A model generated the notes under the pieces. That model saw nothing but the letters and a program-made list of their open reading frames with translations. It ran no database searches and was not told the DNA's origin. The translations under genes and the position numbers were made by a program. A DNA stretch of 64,000 nucleotides from positions 1 to 64,000 of the forward strand of contig NZ_CP039639.1 in assembly GCF_004923295.1 (NCBI RefSeq), in the 5' to 3' direction. The DNA comes from Azospirillum sp. TSH100. GTDB taxonomy: Bacteria > Pseudomonadota > Alphaproteobacteria > Azospirillales > Azospirillaceae. This document shows positions 26,135 to 35,716 of the stretch, piece by piece (the first letter of the stretch is position 1; every line of letters starts with the position of its first letter).

Positions 26135-28132
26135 ATGCTTGAGACACTGACGACCTTCCTCTTCGGGCGCCTCAGCCTGGAGTCCTTCCCCTATCACGAG
26201 CCGATCGTCGTCGCGACCTTCTTCGCGGTGATGCTCGGCGGCATCGCGCTGGTCGCCGCCCTCAGCTATTTCAAGCTGTGGGGCTATCTGTGGAAGGAGT
26301 GGTTCACCACCGTCGACCACAAGCGCATCGGCATCATGTACATGATCCTGGGCCTCATCATGCTGCTGCGCGGCTTCGCCGACGCCATCATGATGCGCGC
26401 CCAGCAGGCCATCGCCTTCAACGGCAGCGAGGGCTATCTCAACGCGCACCATTTCGATCAGGTCTTCACCGCCCACGGCGTGATCATGATCTTCTTCGTC
26501 GCGATGCCGTTCGTGACGGGCCTGATGAACTATGTCGTGCCGCTGCAGATCGGCGCCCGCGACGTGTCCTTCCCGTTCCTGAACAATTTCAGCTTCTGGA
26601 TGACCGTCGGCGGCGCCGTGCTGATCATGGCCTCGCTGTTCATCGGCGAGTTCGCGCGCACCGGCTGGCTGGCCTATCCGCCGCTGTCGGGGCTGGAGGC
26701 CAGCCCGGACGTCGGCGTCGACTATTACATCTGGGCCTTGCAGGTGGCGGGCGTCGGAACGACGCTGTCGGGCATCAACCTGATCTGCACGATCGTGAAG
26801 ATGCGCGCCCCCGGCATGACCATGATGAAGATGCCGGTCTTCACCTGGACCTCGCTCTGCACCAACGTCCTGATCGTCGCCTCCTTCCCGATCCTGACCG
26901 CCGTTCTGGTCCTGCTGTCGCTGGACCGCTATGTCGGCACGCATTTCTTCACGAACGACATGGGCGGCAACCCCATGATGTACGTGAACCTGATCTGGAT
27001 CTGGGGCCATCCGGAAGTCTACATCCTGATCCTGCCCTGCTTCGGCATCTTCTCCGAAGTGACGGCCACCTTCTGCGGCAAGAAGCTGTTCGGCTACACC
27101 TCGATGGTCTACGCGACCGTCGTCATCACCATCCTGTCCTACCTGGTGTGGCTGCACCACTTCTTCACCATGGGCTCCGGCGCGAGCGTGAATTCCTTCT
27201 TCGGCATCACGACGATGATCATCTCGATCCCGACGGGTGCGAAGATCTTCAACTGGCTGTTCACCATGTACCGCGGCCGCATCCGGTTCGAGCTGCCGAT
27301 GATGTGGACCATCGCCTTCATGCTGACCTTCGTCATCGGCGGCATGACCGGCGTGCTGCTGGCGGTCCCGCCGGCCGACTTCGTCCTGCACAACAGCCTG
27401 TTCCTGATCGCCCACTTCCACAACGTCATCATCGGCGGCGTGCTGTTCGGCCTGTTCGCCGGCATCTACTACTGGTGGCCGAAGGCCTTCGGTTTCCGCC
27501 TGGATCCGTTCTGGGGCAAGATGTCCTTCTGGTTCTGGGTGATCGGCTTCTACTTCGCCTTCATGCCGCTCTATGTCCTGGGCCTGATGGGCGTCACCCG
27601 CCGCCTGCGCGTGTTCGAGGATCCGTCGCTGCAGATCTGGTTCCAGATCGCCGCCTTCGGCGCTGTCCTGATCGCGCTCGGCATCGGCTCCTTCCTGATC
27701 CAGATCGCCGTGAGCGTCCTGAAGCGCAAGCAGCTGGTCGACGTCAGCGGCGACCCGTGGGGCGGCCGCACCCTGGAGTGGGCGACCTCCTCGCCGCCGC
27801 CGGACTACAACTTCGCCTTCACCCCGGTCATCCATGAAAACGATGCCTGGTGGGACATGAAGAAGCGCGGCTACGCCCGTCCGCTCGACGGCTTCCGCCC
27901 GATCCACATGCCCAGCAACACCGGCACCGGCATCATCCTGGCCGGGATCAGCACCGCGCTCGGCTTCGGTCTGATCTGGCACATCTGGTGGCTGGCGGCG
28001 CTGAGCTTCATCGGCCTGCTGGCGGTCGCCATCAACCATACCTTCAACTACAACCGTGACTTCCACATCCCGGTGGATGAGGTGGTGCGGACCGAGAGCG
28101 AGCGGACCCGTCTGCTCTCCGGACAGGTGTAA
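26135..28132 (+). CDS. cyoB: Cytochrome bo-type ubiquinol oxidase subunit I
   Basis: Catalytic subunit of 665 residues, the usual CyoB length, with about fifteen membrane helices. It carries the heme-copper centre that reduces oxygen to water while pumping protons. Signature residues include the copper-B/proton-channel motif WGHPEVYILILP, the histidine pair in LHHFFTMG and the heme ligand region LIAHFHNVIIGG. The quinol-type N-terminus (KEWFTTVDHKRIGIMYMILG) is typical of CyoB. It follows cyoA after 14 bases. Confidence 0.97.
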   Translation: MLETLTTFLFGRLSLESFPYHEPIVVATFFAVMLGGIALVAALSYFKLWGYLWKEWFTTVDHKRIGIMYMILGLIMLLRGFADAIMMRAQQAIAFNGSEGYLNAHHFDQVFTAHGVIMIFFVAMPFVTGLMNYVVPLQIGARDVSFPFLNNFSFWMTVGGAVLIMASLFIGEFARTGWLAYPPLSGLEASPDVGVDYYIWALQVAGVGTTLSGINLICTIVKMRAPGMTMMKMPVFTWTSLCTNVLIVASFPILTAVLVLLSLDRYVGTHFFTNDMGGNPMMYVNLIWIWGHPEVYILILPCFGIFSEVTATFCGKKLFGYTSMVYATVVITILSYLVWLHHFFTMGSGASVNSFFGITTMIISIPTGAKIFNWLFTMYRGRIRFELPMMWTIAFMLTFVIGGMTGVLLAVPPADFVLHNSLFLIAHFHNVIIGGVLFGLFAGIYYWWPKAFGFRLDPFWGKMSFWFWVIGFYFAFMPLYVLGLMGVTRRLRVFEDPSLQIWFQIAAFGAVLIALGIGSFLIQIAVSVLKRKQLVDVSGDPWGGRTLEWATSSPPPDYNFAFTPVIHENDAWWDMKKRGYARPLDGFRPIHMPSNTGTGIILAGISTALGFGLIWHIWWLAALSFIGLLAVAINHTFNYNRDFHIPVDEVVRTESERTRLLSGQV

Positions 28133-28135
28133 AGC

Positions 28136-28795
28136 ATGACGACGACCGTTGAAGCCATGCATGGCGGCCACGCGGGGCACGACACCCCGCGCGGCGCCAC
28201 CCCGCCCGTCTTCCATGTGACGGACGAGCACGCCCACGAGGGAGCCAGCACCGCGCTCGGCTTCTGGATCTACCTGATGAGCGACTGCCTCATCTTCGCG
28301 GTGCTGTTCGCGACCTACGGCGTGCTGGGCACCAGCTACGCCGCCGGCCCGACGCCGAAGGAGCTGTTCGACCTGCCGCTGGTGGCGCTGAACACCTCCA
28401 TGCTGCTGCTGTCCTCCATCACCTACGGCTTCGCTATGCTGGCGATGGAGAAGGGCCGCACCGGCCAGACCCAGGGCTGGCTGTTCATCACGCTGCTGTT
28501 CGGCCTCGCCTTCCTCGGCATCGAACTGTTCGAGTTCGCGCACCTGATCCATGAGGGCGCCGGCCCGTGGCGCAGCGCCTTCCTGTCGTCCTTCTTCACG
28601 CTGGTCGGCACCCACGGTCTGCACGTCACCTTCGGCAGCGTGTGGCTGGTGACGCTGATGGTGCAGGTCGCCCGCCGCGGCCTGATCCCGGCCAACCGCC
28701 GGCGCCTGATGTGCCTCAGCATGTTCTGGCACTTCCTGGACGTCATCTGGATCGGCGTCTTCACCTACGTCTATCTGATGGGAGCGCTGCGATGA
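28136..28795 (+). CDS. cyoC: Cytochrome bo-type ubiquinol oxidase subunit III
   Basis: Subunit of 219 residues with five predicted membrane helices. Typical CyoC segments are LGFWIYLMSDCLIFAVLFATY, FLGIELFEFAHLIHEGAGP and GTHGLHVTFGSVWL. The N-terminus is histidine- and glycine-rich (MHGGHAGHDTPRG). It stabilises subunit I. It starts 3 bases after cyoB and overlaps cyoD by 4 bases (ATGA). Confidence 0.95.
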   Translation: MTTTVEAMHGGHAGHDTPRGATPPVFHVTDEHAHEGASTALGFWIYLMSDCLIFAVLFATYGVLGTSYAAGPTPKELFDLPLVALNTSMLLLSSITYGFAMLAMEKGRTGQTQGWLFITLLFGLAFLGIELFEFAHLIHEGAGPWRSAFLSSFFTLVGTHGLHVTFGSVWLVTLMVQVARRGLIPANRRRLMCLSMFWHFLDVIWIGVFTYVYLMGALR

Positions 28796-29202
28796 GCACC
28801 CACGCGCACAGCGACCACCACGCCGATCACGGGCACGGCCATGGGGGCCATGACGATCACGGCCACCCCGAAGGCGCCCACGGCACCTTCGGCAGCTATA
28901 TGATCGGCTTCGTCCTGTCGGTGATCCTGACGGTCATTCCGTTCTGGCTGGTGATGAACGGCACGCTGGACACCACGACCACCACGGTCGTGATCCTGGC
29001 GCTGGCCGTCGTCCAGATCATCGTCCACATGGTTTACTTCCTGCACATGAACGGCCGCGCCGAAGGCGGCTGGTCGATGCTGGCGATGATCTTCACGATC
29101 ATCGTCGTCGTCATCATGTTCTCGGGTTCGCTGTGGGTGATGTACCACATGAACCACAACATGATGCCCGGCATGAGCCACGACATGAGCAAGATGCCGT
29201 GA
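28792..29202 (+). CDS. cyoD: Cytochrome bo-type ubiquinol oxidase subunit IV
   Basis: Protein of 136 residues with three membrane helices (SYMIGFVLSVILTVIPFWLV, VVILALAVVQIIVHMVYFLH, IFTIIVVVIMFSGSLWVMYH). It assists assembly of the copper-B site and oxidase stability. The N-terminus holds about a dozen histidines in 28 residues and the C-terminus is Met/His-rich (MNHNMMPGMSHDMSKM). Both tails could bind copper, longer than in E. coli CyoD. It overlaps cyoC and SURF1 by 4 bases each. Confidence 0.94.
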   Translation: MSTHAHSDHHADHGHGHGGHDDHGHPEGAHGTFGSYMIGFVLSVILTVIPFWLVMNGTLDTTTTTVVILALAVVQIIVHMVYFLHMNGRAEGGWSMLAMIFTIIVVVIMFSGSLWVMYHMNHNMMPGMSHDMSKMP

Positions 29203-29969
29203 CCGGACTGCCGTCCGCGCCCTCCGCGGGCGGTTCGGGGAAGAGGGCCCGCCCGGTCTGGGCGCTGGCCCTCTTCGGCCTTCTGGCCCTGGCCGGGATC
29301 GCCGGCCTGACGTCGCTCGGCATCTGGCAGCTCGAACGCCGGGTGTGGAAGCTCGACCTGATCGAGCGGGTGGACGCCCGCATCCATGCTTCCGCCGTCC
29401 CCGCTCCCGGACCGGAGTCCTGGGCTTCGGTCACCGCCGCCTCGGACGAATACCGCCGGGTGGCCGTCACCGGCCGGCTCATGAACGACCGTGAAACGCT
29501 GGTCCAGGCCGTCAGCGACCTGGGCGGCGGCTTCTGGGTGATGACCCCGCTGGTCAGCGACCGCGGCTTCACCGTTCTGGTCAACCGCGGCTTCGTGCCG
29601 CCGGAAAGGCGCGACCCCGCGACCCGCGCCGACGCCCAGCCGCAAGGCGAGGTGACCGTCACCGGCCTGCTGCGCATCAGCGAACCGAAGGGCGGCTTCC
29701 TGCGCAGCAACGACCCGCCCGCCGGGCGCTGGTATTCCCGCGACGTCGCCGCCATCGCCGGGGCGTCGGGGCTGAACGATGTCGCCCCATACTTCATAGA
29801 CGCCGACGGCACCCGCAATCCCGGCGGCTGGCCGGTGGGCGGGCTGACGGTGGTCAGCTTCCCCAACAGCCATCTCGGCTATGCGCTGACCTGGTTCGCG
29901 CTCGACCTGATGCTGATCGGCGCGGTCCTGTTCGTCATCCGCAGCGAGATGCGGCGGCGCCAGACGTGA
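29199..29969 (+). CDS. SURF1-family oxidase assembly protein
   Basis: Protein of 256 residues from a GTG start at 29199 that overlaps the cyoD stop (GTGA). SURF1/Shy1 proteins help insert heme into heme-copper oxidases. Two membrane helices bracket a periplasmic domain: residues about 20-40 (ALALFGLLALAGIAGLTSLG, then the conserved GIWQLERRVWK) and about 228-248 (YALTWFALDLMLIGAVLFVI). Conserved internal motifs include EYRRVAVTGRL and VLVNRGFVPPE. Its place directly after cyoD argues that it serves this quinol oxidase. Confidence 0.93.
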   Translation: MTGLPSAPSAGGSGKRARPVWALALFGLLALAGIAGLTSLGIWQLERRVWKLDLIERVDARIHASAVPAPGPESWASVTAASDEYRRVAVTGRLMNDRETLVQAVSDLGGGFWVMTPLVSDRGFTVLVNRGFVPPERRDPATRADAQPQGEVTVTGLLRISEPKGGFLRSNDPPAGRWYSRDVAAIAGASGLNDVAPYFIDADGTRNPGGWPVGGLTVVSFPNSHLGYALTWFALDLMLIGAVLFVIRSEMRRRQT

Positions 29970-30031
29970 ATCGCACGGAGACTCCAAATCTCCCCTCCCG
30001 CCGGTAACTCTCTATATAAGTCGATGTGCTG

Positions 30032-31339
30032 ATGAACCGGGCGAGGAACAGGACGTCTTTCGTGCGCGACTCCACCGACCGCAAAAACCTGTTCCTGCTC
30101 GTGCAGCTGCGTTGGCTTGCCGTCGTCGGGCAGATCGTGACGATCCTGATCGTCCATGCCCAGATGGGCATCCGCCTGCCGCTGCTGCCGATGACGGCGG
30201 TGATCTTCGTGCTGGTGGCGCTGAACATCGCCAGCCTGATCCAGATCCGCCGCAGCGCCTCCGTTTCCAACACCCAGCTTTTCCTGGAGCTGCTGATCGA
30301 CGTCTGGGCGCTGACCCTGCAGCTCTATCTCAGCGGCGGCGCCTCCAACCCCTTCATCTCGCTGTATCTTCTTCAGGTGGCGCTGGGGGCCGTCCTGCTG
30401 GAGGCGTGGTCGGCCTGGGCGCTGGTGCTGGTGGCGACCGCCGGCTTCACCTGGCTGATCGGCACCCACCAGCCGCTTCCCCTGCCGCCCGCCTATGAGG
30501 GCGAACTGTTCAGCCTGCACATCCAGGGCATGTTCATCTGCTTCGTGCTGGCGGCGAGCCTGCTGGTGCCCTTCCTCACCCAGATCAACCGCAACCTGCG
30601 CGCCCGCGACGCCTATCTGGCCGAACTGCGCCAGCGCTCGATGGAAGAAGCCCACATCGTCCGCATGGGTCTGCTGGCATCGGGTGCCGCGCATGAGCTG
30701 GGAACCCCGCTCGCCACCCTGTCGGTGATCCTCAACGACTGGCGCCGCATGCCGGCTCTGAAGTCCGATCCCGATCTGGCCGACGAGATGGCGGAAATGC
30801 AGAACCAGATCGACCGCTGCAAGGCCATCGTCTCGGGCATCCTGCTGTCCTCGGGCGAGGCGCGTGGCGAAGGCACCGTGCGCACGACGGTGAAGGGCTT
30901 CCTCGACGGGCTGGTGGAGGACTGGCTGTCCAGCCGCTCACCCGGCCGCTTCGATTATGACAACACCGTCGGCCCGCAGGAGCGGATGATCGCCGACCTC
31001 GCGCTGAAGCAGGTGCTGTTCAACGTGCTGGACAATGCGCTGGAGGCCTCGCCGGGCTGGATCGGCGTCGCGGCGCTGCGCCAGGGCGACAATCTGGTGG
31101 TGGCGGTCAACGACCGCGGCCCCGGCTTCGACCCCGCCATCCTGGAGGAGCTGGGCAAGCCCTACCGCTCGACCAAGAAGCGGCCGGGCAGCGGGCTCGG
31201 CCTGTTCCTGGTGATGAATGTGCTGCGCAAGCTGGGGGGCACGGTTTCGGCCAAGAACCGGCCGGGCGGCGGCGCCACCGTGACGCTGACCCTGCCGCTG
31301 TCCGCCCTGTCGCCGGGAGGCGCCGATGGAGACGACTGA
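30032..31339 (+). CDS. regB: RegB/PrrB/ActS-type redox sensor histidine kinase
   Basis: Membrane sensor kinase of 435 residues. Six hydrophobic helices include the heptad GGASNPF, the GGxxNPF quinone-site signature of RegB. The H-box is ASGAAHELGTPLATLSVI, the RegB form. A cysteine 42 residues after the phospho-histidine (QIDRCKAIV) is at about the position of the redox-active Cys265 of R. capsulatus RegB. The catalytic domain has N-, G1- and G2-type boxes (LFNVLDNALEAS, VNDRGPGFDP, RPGSGLGLFLVMNVL). ATG 30032 is the conservative start; GTG 30062 has a better AGGA ribosome site. It overlaps regA by 14 bases. Confidence 0.94.
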   Translation: MNRARNRTSFVRDSTDRKNLFLLVQLRWLAVVGQIVTILIVHAQMGIRLPLLPMTAVIFVLVALNIASLIQIRRSASVSNTQLFLELLIDVWALTLQLYLSGGASNPFISLYLLQVALGAVLLEAWSAWALVLVATAGFTWLIGTHQPLPLPPAYEGELFSLHIQGMFICFVLAASLLVPFLTQINRNLRARDAYLAELRQRSMEEAHIVRMGLLASGAAHELGTPLATLSVILNDWRRMPALKSDPDLADEMAEMQNQIDRCKAIVSGILLSSGEARGEGTVRTTVKGFLDGLVEDWLSSRSPGRFDYDNTVGPQERMIADLALKQVLFNVLDNALEASPGWIGVAALRQGDNLVVAVNDRGPGFDPAILEELGKPYRSTKKRPGSGLGLFLVMNVLRKLGGTVSAKNRPGGGATVTLTLPLSALSPGGADGDD

Positions 31340-31880
31340 GGTGGAAGAAGAGATCCTGCGCACCCTGCTGATCGTCGAGGACGACGTGTCCTTCGCCCGC
31401 GCGCTGCGGCGGTCCTTCGAGCGCCGCGGTTACGAGGTCCATGCCTGCGCCGGGTTGGAGGAGATGCGCGAGCTTTTGCAGACGGTCGACCCCGACTATG
31501 CGGTGATCGACCTCAAGCTCGCCACCGGGTCGGGGCTGGAATGCGTGAAGGAACTGCACGAGGCGGACGAGGAGACCCGCATCGTCGTGCTGACCGGCTT
31601 CGCCAGCATCGCCACCGCGGTGGAGGCGATCAAGCTGGGCGCCTGCCATTATCTGGCCAAGCCGTCCAACACCGACGACATCGAGGCGGCCTTCGACCGC
31701 ATCGAAGGCGACACCTCGATAGCACCGGCCGTCCGCACCACCTCGATCAAGAATCTGGAGTGGGAGCGCATCCACGAAACGCTGGTGGAGACGAACTTCA
31801 ACATCTCCGAGACGGCAAGGCGGCTCGGCATGCACCGGCGCACGCTGGCGCGCAAGCTGGAGAAGAAGCGGGTGCCGTGA
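31326..31880 (+). CDS. regA: RegA/PrrA/ActR-type response regulator
   Basis: DNA-binding regulator of 184 residues paired with the kinase upstream. The receiver domain has the acid pair (LLIVEDDVSFARAL), the phospho-acceptor in YAVIDLKLATGSGLE, and the switch residues (VLTGFASIATAVEA, HYLAKPS). The C-terminal Fis-type helix-turn-helix (NFNISETARRLGMHRRTLAR, KLEKK) is nearly invariant in RegA homologues. RegBA controls respiration, carbon and nitrogen genes according to redox state. Being next to cyoABCD suggests that the oxidase is one target. GGAGG stands upstream of ATG 31326 within the regB end. Confidence 0.96.
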   Translation: METTEVEEEILRTLLIVEDDVSFARALRRSFERRGYEVHACAGLEEMRELLQTVDPDYAVIDLKLATGSGLECVKELHEADEETRIVVLTGFASIATAVEAIKLGACHYLAKPSNTDDIEAAFDRIEGDTSIAPAVRTTSIKNLEWERIHETLVETNFNISETARRLGMHRRTLARKLEKKRVP

Positions 31881-31901
31881 CGGGGCGCCCGCCCCTGCCC
31901 C

Positions 31902-32717
31902 TCACGAAAACTCCCGCACCGTGTGCAGGTGGTTGAGCGGACCGTGGCCGTGGCCGAAGCCGGGGGCGGTCAGGATCGCCGTCTCGACATAGCGCCGCGC
32001 CCGCGCCACCGCGTCGCGGGTGTTCAGGCCCTGGGCCAGACCGGCGGCGATGGCGGACGACAGGGTGCATCCGGTGCCGTGGGTGTGCGGGGTGTGCACC
32101 CGCTTGCCCTGGAACACCGTCTCGCCCTCTTCCGTCAGCAGAAGGTCGTAGAGGGTGTCGTCCTCCAGATGGCCGCCCTTCAGCAGCACCGCTTTCGGAC
32201 CGAAGCTGAGCATCAGCTCGGCGGCGCGGCGCATGTCGTCGAGGTCGCGGATCGGCAGGTCGGTCAGCGCCTCCGCCTCCGGCAGGTTGGGCGTCACCAC
32301 CTCGGCCAGCGGCAGCAGGCGCTTGCGCAGGGTCAGAACGGCGTCGGGGTCGAGCAGGTGATGGCCGCTCTTGGCGATCATCACCGGATCGAGCACCAGC
32401 GGCACGTTGACGGCGCGCGCCTCATACTCCGCCGCCACCGCCTCGATGACGGGGGCGTTGGCGAGCATGCCGATCTTCACCGCGTCGGCACCGATATCCT
32501 CAAGCACCAGCTTCATCTGCAAGGCGACGAAGGCCGGGTCGACCGGCACCACGCCATAGACGCCGGTGGTGTTCTGCGCCGTCAGCGCGGCGATGGCGGT
32601 CATGGCATAGGCGCCGAGCGCGCTCACCGCCTTGATGTCGGCCTGGATTCCGGCGCCGCCGCCGGAATCCGACCCGGCGACGATCAGGACACGGCCAGTG
32701 ATGGTGCTGTCGCTCAT
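31902..32717 (-). CDS. thiD: Hydroxymethylpyrimidine/phosphomethylpyrimidine kinase
   Basis: Enzyme of 271 residues that phosphorylates the pyrimidine precursor of thiamine twice. The N-terminal AGSDSGGGAGIQADIK, the DPVMIAKSGHHLL segment and the C-terminal anion-hole motif HTHGTGCTLSSAIAAGLAQG are the ribokinase-family marks of ThiD. It overlaps glmM by 4 bases (ATGA), so the two are translationally linked. No TPP riboswitch is evident here, as expected for a gene in the glmM operon. It converges on regA with 21 bases between. Confidence 0.95.
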   Translation of the reverse strand: MSDSTITGRVLIVAGSDSGGGAGIQADIKAVSALGAYAMTAIAALTAQNTTGVYGVVPVDPAFVALQMKLVLEDIGADAVKIGMLANAPVIEAVAAEYEARAVNVPLVLDPVMIAKSGHHLLDPDAVLTLRKRLLPLAEVVTPNLPEAEALTDLPIRDLDDMRRAAELMLSFGPKAVLLKGGHLEDDTLYDLLLTEEGETVFQGKRVHTPHTHGTGCTLSSAIAAGLAQGLNTRDAVARARRYVETAILTAPGFGHGHGPLNHLHTVREFS

Positions 32718-34087
32718 TGTGCGGCCTCCAGGCTGCGGGCGGCGCTGGCCTGGATGGCCTCGGCGATGTCGGCGACCACGCTGTGGACCAGCGCCGCATC
32801 GTCGCCTTCCGCCATCACGCGGATGAGTGGTTCGGTGCCCGACTTGCGGATCAGCAGGCGGCCGCCCGACGCCAGACGCGCCTCGCCGTCCTTGATCGCC
32901 TGCTGGACGGTGGCGTCCTCCAGCGGCCTGGTCCCGACGGAGAAACGGACGTTGGTCAGCTTCTGCGGCACCGGATCGAACACGCGGCAGACCTCGCTGG
33001 CCGACCGGCCGTCGGCCTGGATCAGCACCGCCAGCACCTGCAAGGCGGCGATCAGCCCGTCGCCGGTGGTCGAATAATCCGACAGCACGACATGGCCCGA
33101 CTGCTCGCCGCCGACGTTGTAGCCGTGCTCGCGCATCATCTCGACGACATAGCGGTCGCCGACCGGCGTGCGGGCCAGATGCAGGCCGAGCCCGCCGAGA
33201 TGGCGCTCCATCCCCAGGTTGGACATGACGGTGGCGACGACGCCGCCGCCGCGGAGCGTCTGCGACCGCGCCCAGGAGGTGGCGATCAGGGTCATCAGCT
33301 GGTCGCCGTCGATCGGGCGCCCGGCCTCGTCGACCATGATGAGGCGGTCGGCATCGCCGTCGAGCGCGATGCCGAGATGGGCGCCATGGGCGACCACCTG
33401 TTCCTGCAGGGTCTGGGTGGCGGTGGCGCCGCAGCCCTTGTTGATGTTGGTGCCGTCGGGGGTGACGCCGACCGGGACCACGTCGGCCCCCAGCTCGTAA
33501 AGCACCTTGGGCGCCACCTTGTAGGCGGCGCCGTTGGCGCAATCGACGACGATCTTCAGCCCGTCGAGCCGCAGGCCGCGCGGGAAGGTGTTCTTCACAT
33601 ATTCGATGTAGCGGCCGGTGGCGTCGTCCAGCCGGCTGGCGCGGCCGAGATCGGCCGGCGCGGCAAGGTCGGGAGCGAAGGGCAGCGCCATGCGCCGCTC
33701 GATCGCCGCCTCGACCTCGTCCGACAGCTTGTAGCCGTCGGGGCCGAACAGCTTGATGCCGTTGTCCTGATAGGGATTGTGCGAAGCGGAGATCACGACG
33801 CCCATGTCGGCGCGGAGCGAGCGGGTCAGCATGGCGACCGCCGGGGTCGGCAGCGGGCCGACCAGCACCACGTCCATCCCCATCGAGATGAAGCCGGCGG
33901 TCAGCGCCGGTTCCAGCAGATAGCCGGACAGGCGGGTGTCCTTGCCGATCACCACCCGGTGGCGATGGTCGCCGCGGCGGAACTGCAACGCGGTCGCCAT
34001 CGCCACGCGCAGGGCCGTTTCGGCGGTCATCGGGTCGATGTTGGCGGTGCCACGGATGCCGTCGGTGCCGAACAGGTGTCGCGTCAT
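32714..34087 (-). CDS. glmM: Phosphoglucosamine mutase
   Basis: Enzyme of 457 residues that converts glucosamine-6-phosphate to glucosamine-1-phosphate for peptidoglycan and lipopolysaccharide. The phospho-serine is Ser102 in VVISASHNPYQDNG, at the same number as in E. coli GlmM. The metal loop is DGDADR, and the sugar and phosphate loops GGEQSGHVV and RKSGTEPLIRVM are present. ATG 34087 follows GAGG at 6 bases; longer in-frame sequence upstream has no support. About 225 bases of non-coding sequence separate it from folP. Confidence 0.97.
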   Translation of the reverse strand: MTRHLFGTDGIRGTANIDPMTAETALRVAMATALQFRRGDHRHRVVIGKDTRLSGYLLEPALTAGFISMGMDVVLVGPLPTPAVAMLTRSLRADMGVVISASHNPYQDNGIKLFGPDGYKLSDEVEAAIERRMALPFAPDLAAPADLGRASRLDDATGRYIEYVKNTFPRGLRLDGLKIVVDCANGAAYKVAPKVLYELGADVVPVGVTPDGTNINKGCGATATQTLQEQVVAHGAHLGIALDGDADRLIMVDEAGRPIDGDQLMTLIATSWARSQTLRGGGVVATVMSNLGMERHLGGLGLHLARTPVGDRYVVEMMREHGYNVGGEQSGHVVLSDYSTTGDGLIAALQVLAVLIQADGRSASEVCRVFDPVPQKLTNVRFSVGTRPLEDATVQQAIKDGEARLASGGRLLIRKSGTEPLIRVMAEGDDAALVHSVVADIAEAIQASAARSLEAAQ

Positions 34088-34312
34088 GAGAACCTCGTGC
34101 AGGAACCGTTTCCAAGCCCGGATGTCGGACCGGAGGCCGGAAACAACAAGCTTAGGATGTTTCTTCACCCGGCAGCCGGGCCGGGTCAAGGTCCCATCGG
34201 CGGCTGCGCGAAAGGGTTACAGGTGATTCATCTTTGCCCTCGGTCGGCGGGCGCGGCCGTCCGGCCGCTTGCCTACGAGAGGCATGGGCCTGCGGGGCCG
34301 CAGTCGCGGCCC

Positions 34313-35470
34313 TTACCGGGGATGCAACCCCTCCCACAAGGCGCGGGCCTGCGCCGTCTCGGCGACATCGTGGACGCGCAGAATCTGCGCGCCCTGGTTC
34401 AGCGTCTCCAGCCCGGCGGCGAGCGAGCCGGGCAACCGCTCCTTCGGTGGCTCCCCGCGCGACAGCCGGCCGATGAAGCCCTTGCGCGACAGGCCGATCA
34501 ACACCGTGCAGCCAAGCGCGTGGTACAGCGTGGTGTGGCGCAGGATCTCCAGATTGTGCTCCGTCGTCTTGCCGAAGCCGATGCCGGGGTCGACGGCGAT
34601 GCGCTCCGGGGTCACGCCGGCCGCGACACAGCGGGCGATCCGCTCCTCCAGCCAGTCGAACACGTCGAGTGCCGCGTCGCGGTAGGTCGGGTTGGCCTGC
34701 ATGGTGCCGGGCTCGCCCTGCATGTGCATCACCACCACCGGGGTGGCGGCGCGCGCCACCACCGGAAGGGCCTGCGGATCGGACAGGCCGGCGATGTCGT
34801 TGACGATGCGTGCGCCGGCCGCGGCGGCGGACTCCATCACCCGGGCATGGCGGGTGTCGACCGAGACGGCGGCACCCTTCGCGGCGAAATGGCGGATGAC
34901 CGGCAGGACGCGCCGCTCCTCCTCCTCCGGCGGGACGGGGTCGGCGCCGGGGCGGGTGGACTCGCCACCGATGTCGAGGATGTCGGCGCCGGCCGCCAGC
35001 ATCGCCTCGCCATGGGCGATGGCGGCGCTGGGGTCGAGGAAATCGCCGCCGTCGGAGAAGCTGTCCGGCGTGACGTTGACGATGCCCATGATCTGCGGCC
35101 GATCGGACGACAGCCCGGCGAAGGGGGCGCGGGCGCGGGTCAGGGCGCCCAATTGGCGGTCCAGCGCCTCCGCCACCGCGCGCGAGCGTTCCCAGCCCCA
35201 GGCCATGATCTCCGACAGCGGCGCGAAGGCGCGGTCGATGCGGGAACCGGCATCGCGGACGATCAGTTCGGCTGTGGAGAAGGCGAAGCGCCCGCCGGCC
35301 AGCGGCACCGCAGCACCCTTGGCCCAGGCGGCGATCGGCATCAGGCCGACCGGGCGCAGATAGACCCGCACGCCGTCCTCAGCCGCCCAGGAACAGAAGC
35401 CGGCCAGCGACCCGGCAGCCGATTTGGGCGCTGCGGCTTTAACGGCGGGCTTGGCGGAAAGCGGCGGCAT
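34313..35470 (-). CDS. folP: Dihydropteroate synthase
   Basis: Folate-pathway enzyme that joins p-aminobenzoate to the pterin diphosphate. The barrel domain starts near residue 124 (QIMGIVNVTPDSFSDGG) and continues with DIGGESTRPGA, VSVDTRHARVMESA, IVNDIAGL, VVMHMQGEP, DPGIGFGKT and LIGLSRKGFIG. An N-terminal extension of about 120 residues (VRVYLRPVGLMPI, FAFSTAELIVRD) resembles the extra domain seen in other alphaproteobacterial FolP proteins. The total is 385 residues. The start at 35470 has GGGGAT upstream. Gene order folP-glmM-thiD on the minus strand is common in this class. Confidence 0.95.
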   Translation of the reverse strand: MPPLSAKPAVKAAAPKSAAGSLAGFCSWAAEDGVRVYLRPVGLMPIAAWAKGAAVPLAGGRFAFSTAELIVRDAGSRIDRAFAPLSEIMAWGWERSRAVAEALDRQLGALTRARAPFAGLSSDRPQIMGIVNVTPDSFSDGGDFLDPSAAIAHGEAMLAAGADILDIGGESTRPGADPVPPEEEERRVLPVIRHFAAKGAAVSVDTRHARVMESAAAAGARIVNDIAGLSDPQALPVVARAATPVVVMHMQGEPGTMQANPTYRDAALDVFDWLEERIARCVAAGVTPERIAVDPGIGFGKTTEHNLEILRHTTLYHALGCTVLIGLSRKGFIGRLSRGEPPKERLPGSLAAGLETLNQGAQILRVHDVAETAQARALWEGLHPR

Positions 35471-35716
35471 CGGGATCCCCCATCACGTCACGGGCTGGCT
35501 GCTCCGTTCCTGGCACGCGGCTGGCGGGATGGCAAGAGTGCCATCGCGAACGGCCTCCTCCCTCGCCTCGGGACAGGGCGGGGATCGCCGGAAGATGGAA
35601 CGGCATGGAACAGTGTTCAGCGAACAATCCATCTGGCAGCTATCGGAGAGTTGCGGAGATGGATCGCGGACGGCGCCTGCGGGTGGTTTTCCCATTGCTT
35701 CGGCTGAGAAAGATAA

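Noticed and set aside
25808..28732. 974-codon frame antisense to cyoA-cyoC
   Set aside because: Low-complexity shadow; all cyo genes are on the plus strand with conserved motifs.
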